A DNA stretch of 64,000 bases from contig NZ_KB903249.1 of the NCBI RefSeq assembly GCF_000379685.1, forward strand, positions 1,257,911 to 1,321,910, given 5' to 3'. Shown here piece after piece: positions 47,823 to 55,598 of this stretch (positions are counted from its first letter, which is position 1; every line of letters begins with the position of its first letter). This stretch comes from Catelliglobosispora koreensis DSM 44566 (GTDB lineage: Bacteria; Actinomycetota; Actinomycetes; Mycobacteriales; Micromonosporaceae). The position numbers and the translations under genes are program-made. A model generated the notes under the pieces. It worked only from the letters and a program-made list of their open reading frames with translations, had not been told where the DNA came from and ran no database searches.

Positions 47823-48572
47823 GTGGACATCAACCTTCTCGCCTGTACGCGGCATCATCTGACCTACGCCCCCGATGAGCCAGAGTTACGTGCGCACCTG
47901 CATGTCGAGACTCCCGCGGGCGAAGCGTGGCGGTGCTTGCGCTGCGGTGACTTCGTCCCCGGCGCGCCGCGCGCGAGCGGCCCGGCCGAAGAAGCGCCAG
48001 TTCCCTTGCGGGGCAAGCTTTTACGTGACGCGATCGTGCTGCGCCTGTTAGCGGTGGACCGCCTTCTCAAGGGCACGGTCGTGCTCCTGGTCGCCTATGG
48101 CGTGTTCCGCTATCGTGCGCATGCTGACGCTGTCCGCAGGGCGTTCGAGGCCGACTTGCCACTCCTGCAACCGTTAGCAGACCGTCTACATTGGAATCTT
48201 CAGGACTCATCGATCGTGCACGCGATCCGCGTCGTGCTGGAAACCCGTCCCGGCACACTCGGCTGGATCACCTTCTTTCTGGTGCTGTACAGCGTGATTT
48301 CGCTTACCGAAGGCGTCGGGCTGTGGCTGCTCAAGCGCTGGGGCGAATACGTCGCCGCGGTGGCTACGGCCTTCTTCATCCCGGTCGAAATCTTTGAACT
48401 CACGCACAAAGTCACGTGGCTGCGCATCGCGGCGCTCATCATCAATGTCGCCGCCGTGGCATTCCTGCTTTACCGCAAGCGGTTGTTCGGCATCAACGGC
48501 GGGCGTGCCGCGTACGAGGAGGAACAGCACCACGAGAGTCTGATGCAGGTCATCAAGAAGGCCGCGGGCTGA
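47823..48572 (+). CDS. DUF2127 family membrane protein
   Basis: A 249-residue protein. A cytoplasmic N-terminus of ~65 residues includes CRxxxCGD-like CLRCGDFVPGAP, a possible metal-binding pair. Then come membrane segments (DRLLKGTVVLLVAYGVFRYR, WITFFLVLYSVISLTEGVGL, YVAAVATAFFIPVEIFELTH, LRIAALIINVAAVAFLLYRK). The pattern LLKGTVVLLVAYG, LYSVISLTEGVGLWLLKRW and FFIPVEIFEL is the DUF2127 signature, function unknown. Start is GTG 47823, next to the esterase stop, so the pair is an operon. The hairpin at 48558-48587 overlaps its stop. Confidence 0.83.
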   Translation: MDINLLACTRHHLTYAPDEPELRAHLHVETPAGEAWRCLRCGDFVPGAPRASGPAEEAPVPLRGKLLRDAIVLRLLAVDRLLKGTVVLLVAYGVFRYRAHADAVRRAFEADLPLLQPLADRLHWNLQDSSIVHAIRVVLETRPGTLGWITFFLVLYSVISLTEGVGLWLLKRWGEYVAAVATAFFIPVEIFELTHKVTWLRIAALIINVAAVAFLLYRKRLFGINGGRAAYEEEQHHESLMQVIKKAAG

Positions 48573-48587
48573 ACCTCCCGCGGCCTT
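48558..48587. terminator. 11-bp hairpin terminator
   Basis: AAGGCCGCGGG (48558-48568) pairs with CCCGCGGCCTT (48577-48587), loop 8 nt. Its left arm includes the last codons of the DUF2127 gene. It lies between convergent genes and can act on both strands. Confidence 0.65.
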
Positions 48588-48600
48588 CCCGGACAGTTAC

Positions 48601-49047
48601 CTATTGCTTGGGCTGAGACAGCCCGCCCAGCAGTTGCTTCAGAAGGTCATCGATGTCCAACTGAGGCGCGGCGCCAGCACCGGCGGCGGGCGCGGCCGGT
48701 TGCGGCATCGACCCATTCGGCGTGGCCGCGTTGACTACCTCGGGCAGCAGCGCCGCGAGGTCATCGGCCGCTTGCTCCGGTGGAAGACCCGCCTGCGCGG
48801 CGAGCTGGTCGAGCGTGCCCGCTCCAAGCGCTTCCTGGATCTGCTTACCGGAGACTTCCTGATTCGGGCCGCCCGCGACCCACGAGTTCACCTGGTCGCC
48901 AAGCCCGGACTGCTGCAACTGGCTGACCAGCCCTTGCAGGTTGGCCTGGCCGCCGCCCTTACCGCTCATGAACTGATTGAGCAGGCCCTTCAACAGCTGC
49001 TGGACCTGCGGATTCTGGGCTAGTTGCATGATCTGGTTGAGGTCCAT
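48601..49047 (-). CDS. YidB family (DUF937) protein
   Basis: A 148-residue cytosolic protein. MDLNQIMQLAQNPQVQQLLK, LVSQLQQSGLGDQVNSWVAG and GPNQEVSGKQIQEALGAGTL, with DQLAAQAGLPPEQAADDLAA, are characteristic of the YidB/DUF937 family, whose function is unknown. The Gln-rich N-terminus and Ala/Pro-rich C-terminal extension ending LGGLSQPKQ are typical of actinomycete members. An in-frame downstream plus-strand frame in the same region is its shadow. No clear promoter was found. Confidence 0.85.
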   Translation of the reverse strand: MDLNQIMQLAQNPQVQQLLKGLLNQFMSGKGGGQANLQGLVSQLQQSGLGDQVNSWVAGGPNQEVSGKQIQEALGAGTLDQLAAQAGLPPEQAADDLAALLPEVVNAATPNGSMPQPAAPAAGAGAAPQLDIDDLLKQLLGGLSQPKQ

Positions 49048-49144
49048 CTACTGTTACCCCCGTTTACGGCGCGGACCTTGCGTACGCCTTAGAAACTATG
49101 CGAAACCGCCTCGCGCGGGAGCGGGTTTCGCGAAGATAGCGCTT

Positions 49145-49531
49145 ATGACCGAATACACCGACCAGGAGCGGGACACGATTCGCACCGCTGCCTTCGGAGC
49201 CATGACCCTAGTCTCGTCCGCTGACCCAGGCTTCTTCGCGATGTTCAAAGAGAGCATGGCTGGCGCCAAGGCGCTAGCCGCGGCGCCGCAGCCGCTCCAG
49301 GGATTGCTCAAATCAGGGGGCATTCCGCCCGGCGCCAAAGACAAGGCCGCCGTGATCGCCGCTCTCGGGCAGGCCAAGCAGATCTTGTCGACGAAATCGC
49401 CCGAGGAACTGGCCGCTTTCCAGTCCGTCATCGCGACGGCATGTAACGAGGTCGCGAACGCTCATAAGGGAGTGAACGAGGCTGAGGTCGCGGCGATCAA
49501 CGAAGTGAGGTCCGCGATCGGCGTTGCCTAA
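49145..49531 (+). CDS. hypothetical helical protein
   Basis: A 128-residue protein starting MTEYTDQERDTIRTAAFGAM with TLVSSADPGFFAMFKESMAG. It is nearly all alpha-helical and soluble, ending EVAAINEVRSAIGVA. It is conserved-looking in codon use, but I do not recognise a domain; a TerB-like helical fold is a weak possibility. GAAGAT, 7 nt before ATG 49145, would give a leaderless start. It lies 8 bp before the next gene and may share its transcript. Confidence 0.65.
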   Translation: MTEYTDQERDTIRTAAFGAMTLVSSADPGFFAMFKESMAGAKALAAAPQPLQGLLKSGGIPPGAKDKAAVIAALGQAKQILSTKSPEELAAFQSVIATACNEVANAHKGVNEAEVAAINEVRSAIGVA

Positions 49532-49539
49532 GGTGTTTT

Positions 49540-50433
49540 GTGGGCGTTACGCCAGTTGTGTCAACTTCTGCTGTAGCGACCAGGATTCGCGGCGTCCCGG
49601 CGTGGCTGGGCCAGATCACAGGGCCCTACCCGCCGGGACACTGGCATTCGCCCCTGCCCGACCTCGAAGAGGTGCGCCGCCGTGAGGCGCAGCTGTTCAC
49701 CTCACCGGCCACCTTGCCGGGCATCGACCTGCGCACACAGGAGCAATTGGCGCTCCTGCCGGAGTTCGCTGAACTAGCCGCGCAGATGCCTTTTGAGCTT
49801 GAGGCCCAGGACGGGCTGCGCTATCAGCTGCGCAACAAGTGGTTCGCCAACGGCGACGGTGTCGTGCTCTATTGCATGCTGCGCAAACTCAAGCCCGCCC
49901 GGTACGTCGAGATTGGTTCCGGCTGGTCGTCAGCGCTCGCGTTAGATGTCAACGACTTGTTCCTGGGCAAGTCGATGAAATTCACGTTCATCGAGCCGAA
50001 CCCTTCGCGCCTGCACAGTTTGCTGCGCCCGGGCGACGACAGCAAGGTGTGCCTCATAGAGGCGCCCCTGTTCGCCGCCGGAAAGCTCGACGTGGGTCCC
50101 GGCGACGTGCTGTTCATCGACTCCTCGCACGTGAGCCGGATCGGCAGTGACGTCAACCAGCTGTTCCTCGACGTGATCCCATCGCTTCCAGCCGGTGTGC
50201 ACGTGCACATCCACGACATCTTCTATCCGTTCGAGTACCCGCGAAAGTGGGTCTACCGTGGCCGGGCGTGGAACGAGGCCTACGTGTTGCGGGCGCTGCT
50301 AACCAACAACGACCGGTTGCGGATCACATGGTTCAACTCGTATCTCGGGCAGTGGCATCGCGAAGCCGTCGGCGAGGCATTGCCGCACTGGGCACACGAT
50401 CCGGGCAGTAGCATCTGGCTCGAAACGCGGTAG
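49540..50433 (+). CDS. class I SAM methyltransferase (Methyltransf_24 type)
   Basis: A 297-residue protein. The SAM-binding start is KPARYVEIGSGWSSALALDV, the second segment KFTFIEPNPSRLHSLLRPGD, and VGPGDVLFIDSSHVSRIGSD is the motif typical of the O-methyltransferase-like Methyltransf_24 group, with LPAGVHVHIHDIFYPFEYPR following. These occur near polysaccharide and secondary-metabolite genes, methylating sugars or hydroxyls. No such locus is evident here, so the substrate is unknown. GTG 49540 has AAGGTG upstream. Confidence 0.82.
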   Translation: MGVTPVVSTSAVATRIRGVPAWLGQITGPYPPGHWHSPLPDLEEVRRREAQLFTSPATLPGIDLRTQEQLALLPEFAELAAQMPFELEAQDGLRYQLRNKWFANGDGVVLYCMLRKLKPARYVEIGSGWSSALALDVNDLFLGKSMKFTFIEPNPSRLHSLLRPGDDSKVCLIEAPLFAAGKLDVGPGDVLFIDSSHVSRIGSDVNQLFLDVIPSLPAGVHVHIHDIFYPFEYPRKWVYRGRAWNEAYVLRALLTNNDRLRITWFNSYLGQWHREAVGEALPHWAHDPGSSIWLETR

Positions 50434-50436
50434 ATT
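50431..50436 (+). promoter_or_regulatory. -10 box overlapping a stop codon
   Basis: TAGATT includes the TAG stop of the methyltransferase gene and ends 7 nt before GTG 50444. Confidence 0.5.
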
Positions 50437-50443
50437 CACGTGC

Positions 50444-50896
50444 GTGTCCAGAGACGACTTTGACTTCTTTCATGGTTCGTGGACCGTCCATAACCGACGG
50501 TTAAGCTCCCGCCTCACGGGCAGCACCGACTGGGACGAGTTCCCGGCGGTCTGTGTGGTCAGACCACTTTCAGGCGGGCACGGGTTCGTTGACGAGATCA
50601 CGTTCCCAACGCTTGGCTACAGCGGCAGCAACTTTGGGCTATACGAATCTGACGATGACCGCTGGGCGCACTATTGGGCCAGCGGCACTGACGGCGTGCT
50701 CCAGCCGGCTATCTACGGGCGCAAGACCGGGACACACCGGCTGGAGTTCAACGCTGTGGAGAGCTTCAACGGAGTACCAGTCGATGTCCGTGCACTTTGG
50801 ACAATTGTTTCCGAGAGCGAATTCCTTTGGGAGCAAGCGTTTCGCCCCACGGATGGCGACTGGGAAACCAACTGGCACATGACGTTTCGGCGTTAG
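50444..50896 (+). CDS. DUF1579-like hypothetical protein
   Basis: A 150-residue soluble protein. FDFFHGSWTVHNRRLSSRLT, DEITFPTLGYSGSNFGLYES and WAHYWASGTDGVLQPAIYGR match the small beta-barrel (lipocalin-like) proteins of the DUF1579 type, whose functions are unknown. Trp- and Tyr-rich strands fit a small-ligand barrel. It has its own leaderless promoter, with a -10 box that overlaps the stop of the previous gene. It converges with the AftA-like gene, one base apart. Confidence 0.68.
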   Translation: MSRDDFDFFHGSWTVHNRRLSSRLTGSTDWDEFPAVCVVRPLSGGHGFVDEITFPTLGYSGSNFGLYESDDDRWAHYWASGTDGVLQPAIYGRKTGTHRLEFNAVESFNGVPVDVRALWTIVSESEFLWEQAFRPTDGDWETNWHMTFRR

Positions 50897-50897
50897 C

Positions 50898-52478
50898 TTA
50901 CTGCTCTCCCTGGTTTCCGGGCGCGAACATCTGCTGCCACGACTGGTCGCCGTCCTTGCTGCACTGGCCGTTGGGTGCGAACTTCGGGCACGAGCCATCG
51001 AGCTGCGTGACGGTGTGCGACACCCACGGCAGGATCTTGTAGGTGTTGTCTTTGGCTGGCATATAACGGTCAGCCATCGACGACATCACCGAGCCAAAGA
51101 GCATGAGCAGCCCGCAAACCGCGCCCACGACAGCCGACGAGCGCATCCCGTTCTGCAGCACGGGTTTGTCCTTCAGCTGCCGGTAGATCAGGAGGATGGC
51201 CAGTGCGCACAACACCATGCCGGCGTAGAGCAGCTGGTTTGACGTCCGTGGCCACAGCTGGACGGTGCCGGTGGAGAACATGTGCGAGGCATACCAAAGA
51301 CGCAGCAGCCACGCACTGGCGAAGACGCACACCGCTGTGATGACAACGGATCGCTTGATGCCCAGCCAGATTGAAATGCCGAGCCCAACGAACAGCACGA
51401 TCGTGAACAGGTGCACACCACCGAATTCGCCCGGCGGCGGCCACTGCGGCACCTCACCAGGCATATCCGTGCGCCACATGTTGAAGTAGGCCGGATCGGT
51501 GTAGGCGTCGAACCCGAATGCACGGTCCTTGGCGTTGGAGCGCAACAGATTCTCGAGGTACCAGCCGCAAAGCAGTAAGAAGGTCGCGAGGGCCGTCCCC
51601 AGATACGCCAGCCCCTTAAGCGGACCGGTCTTCCACGGGAAGAGCAACGCCGCTGCCACCACACTGCCTAGCGCGGCCCAGATGAACCAGCCTGAATACG
51701 TCAGGAACATCGCGCTGAACAACAACCCGAAGCCGAAGCCCTTGAGTAGCACCGGTTTCCAGTCTTGCGTCCCGGTGCGGCGCAGCGTCGCGAAGAACGC
51801 CGCCAGCACGGGCAGCAGCACGATGAGAATCGTTTGGCCGTAAGGCTTGTACGAGTCCATGAACGCCGATGCCGGGAGCACGCCGACGGCCAGAGCCCAC
51901 AGTGGGCTCAGCACCATCCGCCACGCGAGATAGGCCAGCGGCCCGGTCACGGCGGCACCAAGGATCTGCAAGTCTTTGAAGGCATAGGCGGTGTTGCCGT
52001 CGTGGAAAATCTCGGCGAAATATCCGAGCGTGTAAAGCGGCAGTGGGGGATAGATGTCCTCTACGACCTTCCCGTCCACGATCGCCGCCGACCATTCGAC
52101 GATGCGCCCGCTGTCGCCATTGAGCCCAAACATCGGCCACGGCGTGCCCAGCAAGGCCAGCGTCGCCCCCGCCGCGAGGAATCCACTGGCCAGCCCGGCG
52201 ATCGCCGCACTCGACAGCCGCGTCACCAAATCGAAGTATTTGCCCTCACGCCACCGGCGGGCGATCAGCAGCAGCGCCACCAGACCGAGCCCGCAAACGA
52301 TGAACCCGATCTGGATGGTCGCCAGTCCACTCACCTGTCCGGTCCGCTTGAGCGGATTGAACGGCGCCTGGGACATAAGCAGCGGCAAAATCAGGCAGGC
52401 AGCAAAAGCCACAACTGCCTCAGCAGTGATCAGAAGCCACGTGCGCTGCAGCAACGGACGTTCCGTGTCGGCGACCAT
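50898..52478 (-). CDS. AftA-like polyprenyl-phosphate arabinofuranosyltransferase (GT-C)
   Basis: A 526-residue polytopic membrane protein, about 11-12 helices. LNGDSGRIVEWSAAIVDGKV, YPPLPLYTLGYFAEIFHDGN and KPYGQTILIVLLPVLAAFFA lie in the first periplasmic loop and adjoining helices, as in the AftA/AftA-like galactan 5-O-arabinofuranosyltransferase group. The D and R residues in GDSGRIVE suit a GT-C metal/donor site. A Cys-containing extracytoplasmic C-terminal tail (CPKFAPNGQCSKDGDQSW) ends it. It likely uses decaprenyl-phosphoarabinose to decorate galactan or another wall glycan; acceptor unproven. ATG 52478 follows TATGAT by 6 nt. Confidence 0.65.
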   Translation of the reverse strand: MVADTERPLLQRTWLLITAEAVVAFAACLILPLLMSQAPFNPLKRTGQVSGLATIQIGFIVCGLGLVALLLIARRWREGKYFDLVTRLSSAAIAGLASGFLAAGATLALLGTPWPMFGLNGDSGRIVEWSAAIVDGKVVEDIYPPLPLYTLGYFAEIFHDGNTAYAFKDLQILGAAVTGPLAYLAWRMVLSPLWALAVGVLPASAFMDSYKPYGQTILIVLLPVLAAFFATLRRTGTQDWKPVLLKGFGFGLLFSAMFLTYSGWFIWAALGSVVAAALLFPWKTGPLKGLAYLGTALATFLLLCGWYLENLLRSNAKDRAFGFDAYTDPAYFNMWRTDMPGEVPQWPPPGEFGGVHLFTIVLFVGLGISIWLGIKRSVVITAVCVFASAWLLRLWYASHMFSTGTVQLWPRTSNQLLYAGMVLCALAILLIYRQLKDKPVLQNGMRSSAVVGAVCGLLMLFGSVMSSMADRYMPAKDNTYKILPWVSHTVTQLDGSCPKFAPNGQCSKDGDQSWQQMFAPGNQGEQ

Positions 52479-52484
52479 CCGGAC

Positions 52485-52490
52485 ATCATA
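52485..52490 (-). promoter_or_regulatory. -10 box overlapping the sirtuin stop
   Basis: TATGAT on the minus strand ends 6 nt before ATG 52478 and overlaps the TGA stop of the sirtuin gene. Confidence 0.5.
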
Positions 52491-53220
52491 GGGCCGTTAA
52501 CTCCCGGACCATCTGGGGCAGGGCTTCGCCAATTTGGTCTGGTACGCGGTGAGCCGCCAGGTGGTCATAAGGAGTCGGATCGGCGTTCACGATGGTGAGC
52601 GTGGCCCCCGACCGCACCGCCACCTCGCACAGCGAAGCGGCCGGTTCGACTGTTAGCGAAGTGCCGACCGCCCAGAAGATCTCGGCCGCCATGGCTATTC
52701 GAGCGGCGCTGTCGAGGGTCGCGGCGTTGAGGCTCTCGCCGAACATGATCGTGCCCGCTTTGAGGATGCCACCACACTGCTGGCACGCCGGATCCGGTTC
52801 GCCAGCCTCCACGCGCTCGATGGCCTCGCGCATCGTGCTCTCTTCACGGCAGCTCACACATCTGACCGTGAACATGTTGCCGTGTAGCTCAAGCACCTTG
52901 CGCGGCGTCGACCCGGCCTTCTGGTGCAGCCCGTCGATGTTCTGCGTGATGATGCGCACCGAGAACCCAGCCCGCTCCAGCTCAACCAGCGCGAGGTGTG
53001 CCGCGTTCGGCTCGGCCGCCCAGGCCGGATTGTCCTTGCGTGCTAGCCAGCTCGCCTTGCGCACCTCGGGATCGGCGAGGTAGTTCTGCAGTGTGAACAG
53101 CTTCTCCTTGGCTGGATCCCGGGTCCACACGCCGTTAGGCCCGCGAAAGTCAGGGATGCCAGACTCCGTGGAGATCCCCGCTCCAGTTAGGACAGCAATC
53201 ATTGGCTTGCGGTCGGTCAT
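52486..53220 (-). CDS. NAD-dependent protein deacylase (sirtuin)
   Basis: A 244-residue Sir2 protein. IAVLTGAGISTESGIPDFRG binds NAD+, RIITQNIDGLHQKAGSTPRK holds the QNID motif, and VLELHGNMFTVRCVSCREES has the catalytic His and the first Zn2+ Cys pair; CQQCGGILKAGTIMFGESLN gives the second pair. It removes acyl groups from lysines with NAD+ consumption. The class II/III bacterial CobB features (Tyr/Arg for succinyl-lysine) are not obvious, so an acetyl-lysine preference is likely. Only 68 bp separate it from a truncated reductase on the other strand. Confidence 0.93.
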   Translation of the reverse strand: MTDRKPMIAVLTGAGISTESGIPDFRGPNGVWTRDPAKEKLFTLQNYLADPEVRKASWLARKDNPAWAAEPNAAHLALVELERAGFSVRIITQNIDGLHQKAGSTPRKVLELHGNMFTVRCVSCREESTMREAIERVEAGEPDPACQQCGGILKAGTIMFGESLNAATLDSAARIAMAAEIFWAVGTSLTVEPAASLCEVAVRSGATLTIVNADPTPYDHLAAHRVPDQIGEALPQMVRELTAL

Positions 53221-53275
53221 TGCTCTATGTTCCCAGCGAACGCAAATGGGTTAGACGGCCCGGCGCGGCGAACCC

Positions 53276-53281
53276 TAAGAT
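53276..53281 (+). promoter_or_regulatory. -10 box before the truncated reductase
   Basis: TAAGAT ends 7 nt before GTG 53289, so the remnant may still be expressed. Confidence 0.4.
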
Positions 53282-53288
53282 CATTAGC

Positions 53289-53723
53289 GTGGCTAATGAA
53301 GTGTGGGCGTTAGGCGGCGATCTAAAGGTTGAAGAGGGACTGATCCGGCACCTCGGCATCTCCAACATCGACCTCGCCCAGTTCACACAGGCTCGTACGA
53401 TCGCGCCGATCGTCTGCGTCCAAAACGCTTACAACATCGCCAATCGCGGGGATGACGCACTCGTCGATGCCTGTCTGCAGGCGGGCGTTGCCTATGTCCC
53501 CTTCTATCCTGTCGGGGGATTCCAGCCCCTCATGCAAGACAACAACCTCGCAGCGGTCGCCAATCGCCACGCGGTCACCGCCGCCCAGGTCGCGCTGGCT
53601 TGGCTGCTGGCCCGATCGCCCAACATCCTGCCGATTCCTGGCACAGGTTCTCTGGATCACCTAGCGGAAAACGCTGCCGCGGCTGAGCTGATGACCGCGG
53701 AGGACCTAGCGTTGCTCGGCTGA
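53289..53723 (+). pseudogene. truncated aldo/keto reductase (C-terminal half only)
   Basis: The 144-residue product matches the second half of AKR enzymes: EGLIRHLGISNIDLAQFTQA, PIVCVQNAYNIANRGDDALV, AYVPFYPVGGFQPL, AAQVALAWLLARSPNILPIP and GTGSLDHLAENAAAAELMTA. The N-terminal half, which holds the catalytic Asp, Tyr, Lys and His, is absent; the preceding DNA is the sirtuin start and a 68-bp gap. It therefore cannot be an active reductase. A TAAGAT box 7 nt before GTG 53289 suggests it could still be transcribed and translated, perhaps as a decaying gene. Confidence 0.72.
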
Positions 53724-53783
53724 GTTTCGCCTCGTCATCGTTTCGAGTCCCAGCCGGCGCAGGCGATACCGGCAGAGGGGCTT

Positions 53784-53789
53784 TAGAGT
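53784..53789 (+). promoter_or_regulatory. -10 box, leaderless hypothetical gene
   Basis: TAGAGT ends 7 nt before ATG 53797. Confidence 0.5.
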
Positions 53790-53796
53790 CGGGCGC

Positions 53797-54372
53797 ATGG
53801 CGACACTATGGAACGTTCTCGGGACCCCAACGGCGACACCCCTTCTCCAGCTCGCGGCCGATGGTCGCTGGGAGTCCTGTGTCGCCTTCTCTGTCGGCAG
53901 CGACACGATGGCTGCTGCGCAACAGCTCAGCAGTGGCGCGAAGTTTCTCGCGATGGAGGTGATGTGGCCCGGTCAGGCCTTCGTCGGCACCGGCTGGCCC
54001 GCTGAACACTGGTCAGAGGCCGGCTCCGCCGCTGAACGCGTGCTGGCCGCAGCTGCCTCCACAGTCGAGGAGGCATTCACCGCACTGCTTGGTGAAAAGC
54101 CTAGTGACACCATCGAGTCAGCCGAGTTAGGCGCTGTCAACGCGTGGCTGTCAGTGGGACCCGAGCCCCTGTGGCGACAAGCCGATCCGACCGTGACCCC
54201 GCACCTGCCCAGCCGCCCTGAGCTGATCCTCTGCACCCATCCGGTCGCGGTGGAATTCGGCCTCAGCGGCAGCAAGCCACAGTGGGCCGCCGTCGTCGTG
54301 TCAGACCCAGAAGGATCGATGCATCGCCTCAATCCCGCAAAGTTCGCTGCGGCCATGTCTATCCTGCGCTAG
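53797..54372 (+). CDS. DUF6931-like hypothetical protein
   Basis: A 191-residue soluble protein, MATLWNVLGTPTATPLLQLA at the start, with Trp-rich short helices (WESCVAFSVGSDTMAAAQQL, WPGQAFVGTGWPAEHWSEAG, VNAWLSVGPEPLWRQADPTV). I do not recognise a characterised domain; similarity to small DUF families of actinomycetes is only an impression. A leaderless promoter precedes it and a DUF952 gene follows 10 bp later, so the two may be cotranscribed. No membrane segment or signal peptide is seen. Confidence 0.6.
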   Translation: MATLWNVLGTPTATPLLQLAADGRWESCVAFSVGSDTMAAAQQLSSGAKFLAMEVMWPGQAFVGTGWPAEHWSEAGSAAERVLAAAASTVEEAFTALLGEKPSDTIESAELGAVNAWLSVGPEPLWRQADPTVTPHLPSRPELILCTHPVAVEFGLSGSKPQWAAVVVSDPEGSMHRLNPAKFAAAMSILR

Positions 54373-54382
54373 GAGTAGAGCA

Positions 54383-54736
54383 ATGGTGATTTACAAGATT
54401 CTGCGGCCTGCCGAGTGGGATGAGTTTCAGGTAAATGGCGAGTTCGAGGGCTCGGCGCACGACCGGCGCGATGGGTTTATCCACCTTTCCGATCGCAGCC
54501 AGGTTGTCGAGACCGCGCAGCGCGTGTTCTCGGACGAGCCGGAACTCGTGATCGCGGCCATCGACACCGACGCCGTCGCCGAATGGTTGCGCTGGGAGGA
54601 GGCACCTCGCCGCGGTGGCAGCTTTCCGCACGTTTACGCGGCGCTTCCGCTCAGTGCAGTGGTCGAGGTGTACAGAGTGGCCGGTCCGGCCGAGATTGAC
54701 GCGGTTCTTAGCCGAACAGCTCCTCGAGAGAACTGA
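54383..54736 (+). CDS. DUF952 family protein
   Basis: A 117-residue protein. VIYKILRPAEWDEFQVNGEF, DGFIHLSDRSQVVETAQRVF and PELVIAAIDTDAVAEWLRWE, with RRGGSFPHVYAALPLSAVVE, are the DUF952 signature; the HLS and FPHVY segments are nearly invariant. DUF952 proteins are related to ADP-ribosyltransferase-like folds in structure-based comparisons, but their biochemistry is unknown. AGGAGTAGAGCA precedes the ATG. Its last 29 bp overlap the convergent Rpn-like gene. Confidence 0.85.
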   Translation: MVIYKILRPAEWDEFQVNGEFEGSAHDRRDGFIHLSDRSQVVETAQRVFSDEPELVIAAIDTDAVAEWLRWEEAPRRGGSFPHVYAALPLSAVVEVYRVAGPAEIDAVLSRTAPREN

Positions 54737-55565
54737 CGGTGACGGCCCGCTTGATCCACGCTTCGAGCTGGTCAAGGTCTGTGCATGCGGTGATGCGGTC
54801 ACGGACCGCGTCGGGAACCTCGAAACCGCGGGCAGCTAGCACGGCCAGCAACGATTTGGCCTCGCCTTCAGCCTTCCCCTGGGAGTAGTAACGGCGGGCG
54901 AAGTCGCTCTGGTATTCATAGGTGCCGGTGCTCATGAGTGCCTCCAGGTGGTGTCGGGTCGCTGCCGGCAGCGCTGCGAGCACAAGGTCAGCGTACAGGC
55001 TGGCACGCTCGTCCTCGATGGTCTGCAGCGCATGCAGGAATGAATCGAAAATCTTGTCCCGCTGTGGATCTTCGCTATGTGCCACTACGGATAGGAGCGA
55101 CAACTCTGGGTTGCCGGCGGCCTCGTCAGCGTCGGTAACGACGGGCACCTGCCGCGGCCCGAGCACCAGCGGACGTAGGTCCCAACCGGGGTGTCCAATG
55201 TGGATCGTCTGGGCACACCAATCGGCGCACCGATTGTCTGGGCTAAGCACCAGCAATACCGCAGGACAACGCAGGCGCGCATGCAGCGTGGTCAAGTAGA
55301 CCGGCCAGGTACGCCGTTTGGCCGGATCGGGCTTTAGCTGTACCTCAATGATTACCGCGAGCACCGCTTGCTGCCCTGACAACAGGGTCACCACGACGTC
55401 TGCGCGGTACTCGGTCGGGGCCAGATCGGGTAGGTCGCCGGAGTCGAGGCGTGCGTGCTGCCAGTCAGGAAGGTCCACATTGAACAGTCCAGCGACGAGG
55501 TCGGCAGCGAAAGCGGGTCTTTGCCGGAAGATTTCGATGAGCCCCTCGTGGAGCGGTGATGGCAT
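54708..55565 (-). CDS. Rpn/PD-(D/E)XK-type nuclease-like protein
   Basis: A 285-residue protein. MPSPLHEGLIEIFRQRPAFA begins the family pattern seen in Rpn and transposase-like nucleases. YRADVVVTLLSGQQ followed by AVLAVIIEVQLKPDPAKRRT holds the PD-(D/E)XK core, with Asp and EVQ. The C-terminal part (YYSQGKAEGEAKSLLAVLAA, RGFEVPDAVRDRITACTDLD, QLEAWIKRAVTVSSLEELF) is a conserved regulatory tail. A Rpn-like role in DNA cleavage or recombination is possible, unproven. ATG 55565 follows TAACGT by 7 nt; GTG 55574 is in frame but too close. No transposase terminal repeats flank it. Confidence 0.75.
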   Translation of the reverse strand: MPSPLHEGLIEIFRQRPAFAADLVAGLFNVDLPDWQHARLDSGDLPDLAPTEYRADVVVTLLSGQQAVLAVIIEVQLKPDPAKRRTWPVYLTTLHARLRCPAVLLVLSPDNRCADWCAQTIHIGHPGWDLRPLVLGPRQVPVVTDADEAAGNPELSLLSVVAHSEDPQRDKIFDSFLHALQTIEDERASLYADLVLAALPAATRHHLEALMSTGTYEYQSDFARRYYSQGKAEGEAKSLLAVLAARGFEVPDAVRDRITACTDLDQLEAWIKRAVTVSSLEELFG

Positions 55566-55572
55566 GAGGGTC

Positions 55573-55578
55573 ACGTTA
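55573..55578 (-). promoter_or_regulatory. -10 box, leaderless Rpn-like gene
   Basis: TAACGT on the minus strand ends 7 nt before ATG 55565. Confidence 0.5.
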
Positions 55579-55598
55579 TGGAGGGGGTGTGACAGAAC

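Noticed and set aside
54708-55565. Transposase of an insertion sequence
   Set aside because: No terminal inverted repeats, target duplications or DDE motif; the Rpn-like PD-(D/E)XK core explains the similarity to transposase-associated nucleases.
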